24,277 nt of DNA from JANQLU01 sp964434955 (GTDB lineage: Bacteria; Planctomycetota; Planctomycetia; Pirellulales; Pirellulaceae): NCBI GenBank assembly GCA_964434955.1, contig CAYSXI010000070.1:1-24277 (forward strand). The letters are read 5' to 3'. Below, one piece after another: positions 7,232 to 13,830 of this stretch. The notes under the pieces were generated by a model. That model had not been told where the DNA came from. It saw only the letters and a list, made by a program, of their open reading frames with translations, and searched no databases. Each line of letters opens with the position of its first letter. The stretch's first letter is position 1. The translations under genes and the position numbers were made by a program.

Positions 7232-9775
7232 CTAACTTTTTTCACCACGAAAACTTTGAATGTACTTTTTCAAATGGCGCCCCGTCATTGAAGTCGGGTG
7301 CTTCATCATTTGGTCGGGTGTCCCCTCGGCGACGATTTGCCCGCCCAGTTCGGCAGGGCCCGGACCAAGATCGATAATCCAGTCCGAGTTGGCAATCACC
7401 TGCAAGTTGTGCTCGACAATGATGATTGAGTGGCCGACTGAAATCAAACTGTCAAAACAGTCCAGGAGTTTCAGGCAGTCTTTCATGTGAAGGCCCGTCG
7501 AAGGCTCTTCCAAAACGAATAACGTTCGCCGGTTTTTAGCAACGCCAATATAAGATGCCATTTTGAGTCGTTGGCATTCCCCGGTCGAAAGCGAACTGGC
7601 TCTTTGCCCGATTTGAAGGTACCCCAAACCGGCTTCCATCAATGGATTGAGCTTCGCCTGAATTTTTGGTTGCCCGCGAAAGAATCGAAACGCCTCCAAA
7701 ACCGTCAGTTGGAGAACCTCAATGATATTGAGGCCGCGGTATTTTACGTCGAGCACTTCCTGGCGGAATCGCATGCCATTGCACATTTCGCAAACAATCT
7801 GCACGTCGGGCATGAATTGCATATCGATGGTCAGAATTCCGTCGCCTTTACAATGGGAGCAGCGCCCCCCTTCGACATTAAAGCTGAAACTGCCCGCCGT
7901 CAGATTTCGAGTCTTCGCATCCATGGTCGATGCGAATAATTTCCGAATCTCGTCGAAGGCCTTCACGTAGGTGACCGGATTGCTTCTGGATGACTTTCCG
8001 ATCGCCGATTCGTCGACCAGGATGACCTCGTCCACGTGCTCGGTACCGTCCAATGAATCAAACGCCAATGGTTCCAGACCGAAATCGCGATCAATCGCGT
8101 TCGCCAAAGCCGGAAAAAGCGTTTCAACGACCAGCGAGCTTTTCCCAGCGCCACTCACGCCGGTTACCGAACAAAGTACGCCTAACGGAAAATCGACATC
8201 CAGCTTTTGCAGGTTATTGCCATTCGCCCCCGACAGCCGAATCTGTCGCGCCGCCTTGCGGAAATCCTCAGCAACAAATCCGCGCCGCCCGGCCAAAAAC
8301 CCGCCGGTGGTCGACTCTTCATCGTCAAGTATCTGTTTGGCGGGACCGCTAAACGTGATGGTCCCTCCATTATTCCCGGCCTCCGGTCCAAGTTCGATCA
8401 GGTTTTCGGACGCCATGATGACATCAGGATGATGATCCACCACGAGAACGGTGTTTCCACGCGCACAAAGCGAGTCGAGCGACTCATTCAAGGGCAGAAT
8501 ATTTTCGGCATGAAGTCCGCGCGATGGTTCGTCGACAACGTAAAGCATGTTTACAAGATCGGAAGCCAAGACCGAAGTCAGCCGCGTCCTTTGATACTCA
8601 CCCCGACTGAGACTGTTAACCGTTCGATTCAAACTCAAGTAATCGAGTCCAACCTGTTGCAGACAATGAAGTCGTCGAATGACCTGCTGACCTGCGGAAA
8701 CGGATTCTGCCGCAAGACTCGAATTCTCCAACGCCAAGCTCAAAGCCGATTCCAGGTCGTCGAGCCGTTTGTCCGTCAAACTCTTGAAGTCATCGTTTTG
8801 CCATCGAAATGCCCGAGCGGCTTCTGACAACCCGCTTCCCATACACTCGGTGCAGGCACGGATTGTCGCGGGATCCGAATACCGCGGGCGGCAAGCCGGA
8901 CATTCCCCGGCGGAACTCATCGAATGAAACAAGTTGGGAAACGGATCAGGAAAAGTTTGCCCACAAGTTTCGCAACCAAACTGACCCGAGAAATGCAAAC
9001 GAATAAAGTTCGCCCCATTGATCTGAACGGACCCGCGCTCGGCGGCGGGAACCTCACGCCAAATTTCGCACCGCGATTGCCCCTCGTCCATCGCTGCTTC
9101 CAACGAATCCACCAAACGCGAACGGTTCGACTCGTCAACTTTTAGTCGATCGAGAATCACCGAGATCGACGATTCCTTGCCCGCGGACATTGGCGGAGAC
9201 TTTGTCCCGCTCAATTCGATCAGCTGCCCCCCAACGATGACGCGAGCAAAACCAAGCTCCTTGAGATCGGAACAGGCCTCGCCTGCCGTTAACTCACCAA
9301 GTTCGTATTGAAACCCGACGAGAAACTTGCCGCCCGGCTCCCAATCCAAAATTCGGTCAGCAACCGAATCGGGGTGATGCCGCTCACAGCTTCGTTGACA
9401 CCTGCTACAGAATGGAGCAGCGTTTCGAGCAAATAGCTCGCGAAGAAATTCGTCAATTTCCGTTGAAGAACCAACCGTGGTGTGCTCCGCCAATTGTCCG
9501 TGATCGGCGCGAATTGCCACTGTGGGAGGCAGCCCCTCAATCGACTCCAGGTCCGGACGTGGAATCTGATCCAGGTACCGCCGCGCCGAAATGGAAAAGG
9601 TGGATAGAAACCGCCGCTGCCCCTCGGCAAAGATCGTATCAAATACGAGACTCGTTTTTCCGCTTCCACTCACTCCACAAACGGCAGTTCGCCGGCGCTT
9701 GGGAATGGCGACATCGACGTTCTTCAAGTTGTGGACGCGAACCTGACGAAGTCGAATTTCGGGCCCGTGTTTCAC
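7232..9775 (-). CDS. UvrA-like excinuclease ATPase, shortened paralogue
   Basis: This 847-residue protein has the twin ABC-ATPase layout of UvrA, the damage sensor of nucleotide excision repair. Seen in order: Walker A GVSGSGKTS (34-42); a Cys cluster C123/C126/C130; a UvrB-binding-like region (about 135-245, with SVILDRLKVDESNRSRL); C268/C271; C292xxC295 followed after only 12 residues by C308xxC311; signature SLSRGEYQR (388-396); Walker B VVDEPSRGLH (413-422); second Walker A GVSGAGKSS (539-547); zinc module C639/C642/C662/C665; signature SLSTGECQR (728-736); and Walker B VLEEPSTGLH (754-763). Usual UvrA is about 940 residues; the missing length falls between the two CxxC pairs, where the DNA-contacting insertion domain normally sits. 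The start is GTG at 9775, 17 bp after the oxidoreductase stop. It is probably a paralogue, not the housekeeping UvrA. Confidence 0.9.
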   Translation of the reverse strand: MKHGPEIRLRQVRVHNLKNVDVAIPKRRRTAVCGVSGSGKTSLVFDTIFAEGQRRFLSTFSISARRYLDQIPRPDLESIEGLPPTVAIRADHGQLAEHTTVGSSTEIDEFLRELFARNAAPFCSRCQRSCERHHPDSVADRILDWEPGGKFLVGFQYELGELTAGEACSDLKELGFARVIVGGQLIELSGTKSPPMSAGKESSISVILDRLKVDESNRSRLVDSLEAAMDEGQSRCEIWREVPAAERGSVQINGANFIRLHFSGQFGCETCGQTFPDPFPNLFHSMSSAGECPACRPRYSDPATIRACTECMGSGLSEAARAFRWQNDDFKSLTDKRLDDLESALSLALENSSLAAESVSAGQQVIRRLHCLQQVGLDYLSLNRTVNSLSRGEYQRTRLTSVLASDLVNMLYVVDEPSRGLHAENILPLNESLDSLCARGNTVLVVDHHPDVIMASENLIELGPEAGNNGGTITFSGPAKQILDDEESTTGGFLAGRRGFVAEDFRKAARQIRLSGANGNNLQKLDVDFPLGVLCSVTGVSGAGKSSLVVETLFPALANAIDRDFGLEPLAFDSLDGTEHVDEVILVDESAIGKSSRSNPVTYVKAFDEIRKLFASTMDAKTRNLTAGSFSFNVEGGRCSHCKGDGILTIDMQFMPDVQIVCEMCNGMRFRQEVLDVKYRGLNIIEVLQLTVLEAFRFFRGQPKIQAKLNPLMEAGLGYLQIGQRASSLSTGECQRLKMASYIGVAKNRRTLFVLEEPSTGLHMKDCLKLLDCFDSLISVGHSIIIVEHNLQVIANSDWIIDLGPGPAELGGQIVAEGTPDQMMKHPTSMTGRHLKKYIQSFRGEKS

Positions 9776-9792
9776 GACGACTTTCTTTCCAT

Positions 9793-10809
9793 CTAATCCT
9801 GATCCCGAAGATCCAAGACAACTCGTCCCGCGACTTTTCCACCCAGGATGTTTTGCACTTCCGATTCAATTGAATCCAAGCGAACCGTCTTGGTCAATTG
9901 GCCGATTCCATCCAGTTTCCATTCATTGGCCAACTTGCTCCAAAGCAATTTTCGTTGCTCAAGCGGCGTATTTGCCGAATCGATACCGCAAAGGGAAACG
10001 CCACGCAGGATAAAAGGGTAAACCGTAATCGGCAACTCCGGGCCGGCAACGACACCGCAGGCAGAAACCGCGCCGCCGATCTGGGTCGACCTGAGAAAGG
10101 TCGCCAGGGTCGTTCCACCCACCGTGTCCACACCTCCGGCCCACGCGCCTTTGAGTAACGGCCTATCCGACTCGTCGACCATGTCTTCTCGTGAAACAAT
10201 TTCGCTGGCCCCCAGTGATTTGAGCCACGATTCTTTCTCACGTTTGCCGGTCGACGCGGCAACTTCAAATCCCAGTTTGGCGAGCAACATCACGGAGAAG
10301 ATACCGACACCACCAGTGGAACCGGTAACGAGTACTTTTCCATTCCCAGGCCCGACTCCGTTTCGCAATAGTGCTTCCACGCATCCGGCAGCGGTAAATC
10401 CGGCCGTTCCGAGTGCAATCGCGTCTTCGGCACTCAAACCCTCAGGAAGCGGCAACACCCAATCCGCAGGAACATTCACCCATTCTGACCAACCGCCCGG
10501 AGCCGTCGTTCCAAAACTCGCATTCCCGACAATGACCGTGTCGCCGGGCGCGAACCTTTCACTTTTCGAATCAACAATTTCACCAACGCAATCAATTCCC
10601 GGAACCTGCGGAAGTTCCCTAACAACTCCTGGATGCCCTTCGCAGGCCAATGCGTCTTTATAATTCAGCGAAGAAAAATGGGTTCGAATCGTCAATTCAT
10701 TTTCAAACGATTGCCCGCCCTCGACCCATTCGACGCCTCTCTCAATTTGGTCTTCGTTGTTTTTATTGACCAAGAATCTTTGAAATCGTTCAGCAACCAA
10801 CGTTTTCAC
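9793..10809 (-). CDS. YhdH/YhfP (AcuI)-family NADPH-dependent oxidoreductase
   Basis: This is a zinc-free medium-chain dehydrogenase of about 338 residues, in the family that includes acrylyl-CoA reductase AcuI. It shows the GroES-like N-terminal half with LNYKDALA and PGIDCVGEIV, the family stretch GWSEWVNVPADWVLPLP, ALGTAGFTA, and the nucleotide-binding VTGSTGGVGIFSVMLLAKLG. The frame stays open to 11088, but the first 90 or so codons run through a terminator and have no protein-like character. I chose GTG at 10809, which gives VKTLVAERF as in family N-termini; AGGAG at 10811-10815 is only 1 nt away, so the TTG at 10800 (10-nt spacing) is an alternative. The UvrA-like gene follows after 17 bp. 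The physiological substrate is unknown. Confidence 0.87.
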   Translation of the reverse strand: MKTLVAERFQRFLVNKNNEDQIERGVEWVEGGQSFENELTIRTHFSSLNYKDALACEGHPGVVRELPQVPGIDCVGEIVDSKSERFAPGDTVIVGNASFGTTAPGGWSEWVNVPADWVLPLPEGLSAEDAIALGTAGFTAAGCVEALLRNGVGPGNGKVLVTGSTGGVGIFSVMLLAKLGFEVAASTGKREKESWLKSLGASEIVSREDMVDESDRPLLKGAWAGGVDTVGGTTLATFLRSTQIGGAVSACGVVAGPELPITVYPFILRGVSLCGIDSANTPLEQRKLLWSKLANEWKLDGIGQLTKTVRLDSIESEVQNILGGKVAGRVVLDLRDQD

Positions 10810-11042
10810 TCTCCTTTTTGGCGTCGCGCGAATTCCGTCTTGCGCCAACACGGCATCGCGCAGGTTCAAAAGCTTGCATTGAGGCAACCGCCGGCCTCTT
10901 TGATATCCAATCATTTTTTCGGAACCATCAATTGGAGCCTTTCGGCAGCAAGATGGGAGGGGGCGTAGCGAATCAACCCAAGAAAAAACGTTCAAGCTTG
11001 CGCAGACCGCCAAACAAATAAGTGGCTCAGTTAACGGATGGC

Positions 11043-11085
11043 AAAAAAAAAAACCGCACGAGACAGGGGCAGCTGAAACGTGCGG
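11043..11085 (-). terminator. Strong intrinsic terminator, orphan, minus strand
   Basis: The minus-strand stem CCGCACG/CGTGCGG encloses an 18-nt loop and is followed by 11 consecutive T. It lies 234 nt upstream of the oxidoreductase start and has no recognisable gene ending in front of it. Confidence 0.8.
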
Positions 11086-11091
11086 CAATAT

Positions 11092-11105
11092 CGCTCCGAA
11101 GAGCG
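11092..11105 (-). other. UUCG-tetraloop hairpin in front of the orphan terminator
   Basis: On the minus strand CGCTC-TTCG-GAGCG forms a perfect 5-bp hairpin with a C(UUCG)G loop, a very stable RNA fold. It stands 6 nt before the terminator stem at 11054-11085. Together they look like the structured 3' end of a small RNA or of a leader transcript. Confidence 0.5.
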
Positions 11106-11722
11106 TTATTTACTGGATCAAGCGAAAAGTATCGAAGTCGACCAACAAATAGTGAAGGTGAGAAATGTAAAACAGGAAGGATCAGTTAAGGAAGGATGTA
11201 CGATTTATATCCATAATTGTTCCCGAATTCAATCCAGAATCTTGTCAATTCCGGTCACATATTCACGACGACGCCAGCGAGCTGGATGAGAATATTTTTC
11301 TGTTGGAGAATTTCGCTCGGATTTGTTAGAATTCTTTTCGGCGGGTTGTCTGGTTTGGTGTTCCATCGAATCGGGGCAGAGCAATCCGCCGTTTTTTTTT
11401 GCCCCGACTGCTCACTTTGGCAAGCCAAACCTTTGCAAAACGACTTGTTCAAGGTTTCCCCCTTCCTTCCGGTTTGCTTCCATTCTGACTTCCTGATTTT
11501 CGCAAGCGACACCCGAGATCAAATCCGGTCTCAGCTCAAGTCTCTGAATCCCGATTCGCAAAACGATTCGGAGCCTGTCACCCCAATCCAAGGGCCCCGA
11601 TTCAAAGCCCCCGATCCCTGGGCCAGGTCGTCACCGGACCAACATCACGAGCCAACCTCCGTGCTCCCCTAAATTGGGGAGCCCAGAAGCTTACTATCCC
11701 CGGAAACTTGCGACTCGCGCAC
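11106..11722. other. Stretch without recognisable gene
   Basis: About 620 bp between the orphan hairpins and the terminator of the YTV protein gene. A plus-strand frame at 11217-11672 is open for 151 codons, but its translation has no domain, no ribosome-binding site and composition unlike neighbouring proteins. The minus strand contains a TTGACA at about 11249-11254 but no matching -10 box at normal spacing. It may hold an untranslated transcript ending at 11043. Confidence 0.5.
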
Positions 11723-11757
11723 AAAAAAAGCGGTGTCCAAATTGAACACCGCCTTTT
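11723..11757 (-). terminator. Intrinsic terminator of the YTV-repeat gene
   Basis: On the minus strand GCGGTGT/ACACCGC forms a stem followed by seven T. The plus-strand reading also ends in CTTTT, so it could work both ways. It begins about 25 nt after the stop codon at 11783. Confidence 0.85.
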
Positions 11758-11782
11758 GATCATCTCAATTTCGTTTCGGCTT

Positions 11783-13435
11783 TTAGCAACCGCATCCGCA
11801 TCGACGGAAAAGTCGGAAGCCGCGGAAAAGACGACAACGGCGACCACAGCGGCTACCACAAGGGTTACAGCATGAAGTGCCGCATCCGCCACAGCTGGTA
11901 GCACAACCGGTGTTGCAACCAGTATTGCATCCGCTGCAGTTCGAAACGCAAACAGGAACTTGAACCGTTTTGGCAACACGGACACAAACCTGTACAGGAA
12001 CTTCAACTTGTTCCGTGTAAGGTACGCTTACCATGTAGTCGACGGTTTTGGTTTCTGGAACGCACTTGTAAGTCGTGCAAGTGTAAGTCTCGGATTTTTC
12101 CTGAGGAATGCATTCCGTGTACTCAACTTCACGAGTGCGAGTTTCCATCTTGGTCTTGCAAACGTTTACCATTCGTTTTCTGGTTTCCGTTTTGCATTTT
12201 TGAACCATGACTTCGCAAGTTCGTTCTTCGGTTTTGTACTTGGTCACGTTGCATTTGCGAACGCGAGTTTCCATTTTGGTCTTGCAAACGTTTACCATTC
12301 GTTTTCTGGTTTCCGTTTTGCACTTGTGAACCGTAACCATGCATTTCTTGGTTTCCGTTTTGCATTTGCGAACGTTAACCATGCGGGTTTTGGTTTCTTC
12401 TTTCATGACCGTCACAGGATACTCGTAGTCTTGCTTGACTTGACGAGTTTTGGTGACCATGCATGGCACTTCTTCGGTAACCATGTTTGGAACCCAAACG
12501 CGTTTTGCAACGGTTTGTGAGCAACCACCACAGCAATTGCTGCTGGCAATACCACAACCGCTATTGCAACCAGTGTTGCAACCGCCACAAGAAGTTTGGC
12601 ATCCGCCACAAGCGGTACCGCAACGACGGAACAAACGAACGCGTGCTCCACAACCCGTGTTGCAACCTGAATTGCAAGAGTTGACGGTCACGTATTGCGT
12701 TTGCCAGCTACCAGCGTCGCGACAAACTTTTCGCATGACTTTTTCCTGGTACGTTTCGCAAACAACGCGTGTGCCTTTTCGCATTTCGGTTGTAGGAACG
12801 CAGCAAGTGTACTTTTCTTCAACTTGTTCCGTGTAAGGAACCTGGACTTGGTACTCTTTTTCAACTTGTTCCGTGTAAGGAACTTGGACCTGGTACTCTT
12901 CTTCGACCTGTTCCGTGTAAGGAACACATACCTGGTAAGGAGTCTCAACGACTTCGGTGTAAGGAACGCAGACTTTGTAAGTTCGAGTTTCTTTCTCCGT
13001 GTAAGGAACTTGAACCGTGTACGTTTCTTCTTTTTGTTCCGTATATGGAACGCAGACCTGGTACTCGACTTGGCGAGTCTTCTTGGTCGGAACCATGACC
13101 GTGTATTTGCGTGTTTTTTCTTCCGTGACGGGAACCCGCTTCATAACGGTGATTTCGCGAGATCGCTTTTCCATTTTGCACTTCGTACGAGTAACGGTTC
13201 GCATTTCCGTTACCATTTGATTCACATAAATCGTACGAGATTGCATTTGGATGGTTGAACCACAACAACCACTTTGAACGCTTCCGCAACCGCAAGGATC
13301 GCCACACGATGACGCACATGGATCACCGCAAGGACTGGCAACCTGACCGCAGCCGCAAGAAACGTCAGCACTTGCTACCGAAGCAGTCAAAATAAAGCAG
13401 ACTGCTGCAGCAAACCCCAACAAACGATGCGACAT
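11783..13435 (-). CDS. Secreted cysteine-rich YTV-repeat protein (planctomycete cell-surface family)
   Basis: This 550-residue protein starts with a signal peptide (MSHRLLGFAAAVCFILTASV, cleavage likely after ASA). A Cys/Gly-rich segment follows, then nine tandem 14-residue units with consensus VPYTEQxEExYxV, a second Cys/Gly/Asn-rich segment (CNSGCNTGCGA type), seven tandem 14-residue units with consensus KCKTETRKRMVNVC, one more VPYTEQ unit, and a tail of CGGC and CGRRC clusters ending in CGCGC. The proposed start at 13435 is supported by GGAGG 7 nt upstream; the frame extends to 13561 without protein-like sequence. YTV-domain proteins are a planctomycete family reported in cell-wall material. 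The many cysteines suggest disulfide cross-linking outside the cytoplasm; that is inference. It has its own terminator and appears monocistronic. Confidence 0.88.
   Translation of the reverse strand: MSHRLLGFAAAVCFILTASVASADVSCGCGQVASPCGDPCASSCGDPCGCGSVQSGCCGSTIQMQSRTIYVNQMVTEMRTVTRTKCKMEKRSREITVMKRVPVTEEKTRKYTVMVPTKKTRQVEYQVCVPYTEQKEETYTVQVPYTEKETRTYKVCVPYTEVVETPYQVCVPYTEQVEEEYQVQVPYTEQVEKEYQVQVPYTEQVEEKYTCCVPTTEMRKGTRVVCETYQEKVMRKVCRDAGSWQTQYVTVNSCNSGCNTGCGARVRLFRRCGTACGGCQTSCGGCNTGCNSGCGIASSNCCGGCSQTVAKRVWVPNMVTEEVPCMVTKTRQVKQDYEYPVTVMKEETKTRMVNVRKCKTETKKCMVTVHKCKTETRKRMVNVCKTKMETRVRKCNVTKYKTEERTCEVMVQKCKTETRKRMVNVCKTKMETRTREVEYTECIPQEKSETYTCTTYKCVPETKTVDYMVSVPYTEQVEVPVQVCVRVAKTVQVPVCVSNCSGCNTGCNTGCATSCGGCGTSCCNPCGSRCGRRCRLFRGFRLFRRCGCGC
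12116..12409 (-). repeat. Seven tandem 42-bp units, K-C-K-T-E-T type
   Basis: Translated on the minus strand, this block divides exactly into seven 14-residue units: VMKEETKTRMVNVR, KCKTETKKCMVTVH, KCKTETRKRMVNVC, KTKMETRVRKCNVT, KYKTEERTCEVMVQ, KCKTETRKRMVNVC and KTKMETRTREVEYT. No residue is gained or lost between units. Confidence 0.9.
12137..12322 (-). repeat. 60-bp direct repeat within the second repeat block
   Basis: Positions 12137-12196 and 12263-12322 match over 60 bp with one visible mismatch. The offset is 126 bp, exactly three 42-bp units, which points to a recent duplication of a three-unit block or to gene conversion inside the gene. Confidence 0.85.
12761..13138 (-). repeat. 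Nine tandem 42-bp units, V-P-Y-T-E type
   Basis: On the minus strand the block divides exactly into nine 14-residue units, from RVPVTEEKTRKYTV and MVPTKKTRQVEYQV (degenerate) through six with VPYTE to CVPTTEMRKGTRVV (degenerate). The central units share near-identical DNA around CTTGTTCCGTGTAAGGAAC at 42-bp spacing. Confidence 0.9.
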
Positions 13436-13440
13436 GAAAT

Positions 13441-13447
13441 GTCCTCC
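13441..13447 (-). promoter_or_regulatory. Ribosome-binding site of the YTV-repeat gene
   Basis: GGAGGAC on the minus strand, with GGAGG 7 nt before the ATG at 13435. It decides the start over the longer open frame to 13561. Confidence 0.85.
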
Positions 13448-13775
13448 AACAATTGAAAAGTTTGACCCAGGGTCGACGAACGCTGTCCTGAATCGATGAA
13501 AAAATAAAGCAGCCTTACGGATCGCTGCACTAAGCGCAAAAGAGCGAGTACTGTCCAACAAGTGTCATGGCTCAATAAGTAAACAGATCATTGAGCGGCA
13601 AGAATCACGGCGAGTAAGACGAGTTATCTCAGGCCCTGTGTTACGTAATGGAAGGATGCAATGCATACCTGGCTCATGGCGAAACCCCCACCATTGAACC
13701 AAAGGACCCAGTTTAACAATTCCGAAAATCCATTGTCAATTAACTAAACCCAAAATTGTCCGTTAATCTTCCATT
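13448..13775. other. Upstream region of the YTV gene, no gene seen
   Basis: About 330 bp that should hold the YTV gene's promoter and 5' untranslated region. A short inverted repeat GCTCAAT/ATTGAGC lies near 13569-13595. A 22-codon plus-strand ORF at 13648-13716 has no supporting signal. No convincing -35/-10 pair was found by eye. Confidence 0.45.
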
Positions 13776-13804
13776 AAAAAAAGCCCCGGAAATCCGGGGC
13801 TTTT
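13776..13804 (-). terminator. Intrinsic terminator of the giant propeller-protein gene
   Basis: The 8-bp stem GCCCCGGA/TCCGGGGC is flanked by seven A on the left and four T on the right, so on the minus strand it is followed by seven T. It begins about 27 nt past the stop codon at 13831 and could act in both directions. Confidence 0.9.
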
Positions 13805-13830
13805 CTGAAATTTCCAACTTAATCAAAGCT

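Noticed and set aside
10810..11088. N-terminal extension of the YhdH-type oxidoreductase
   Set aside because: The extra 93 codons pass through an intrinsic terminator and do not resemble the family's N-terminus; AGGAG lies next to the internal GTG/TTG start.
11217..11672. 151-codon plus-strand open frame in the gene-free stretch
   Set aside because: No domain, no Shine-Dalgarno site, odd composition (Pro/Ser/Phe/Cys), and no terminator or operon context.
11960..12520. Long plus-strand open frame opposite the YTV gene
   Set aside because: It is the complement of a highly repetitive coding gene; the translation is Phe-rich with repeated motifs that mirror the minus-strand repeats, and there is no ribosome-binding site.
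12761..13138. Possible CRISPR array, because of regular 42-bp repeats
   Set aside because: The repeats are contiguous without unique spacers, lie in an open frame and encode a 14-residue protein unit; no cas genes are nearby.
13648..13716. 22-codon plus-strand ORF upstream of a bidirectional terminator
   Set aside because: It is short, has no ribosome-binding site, and the terminator is already explained by the minus-strand gene ending at 13831.
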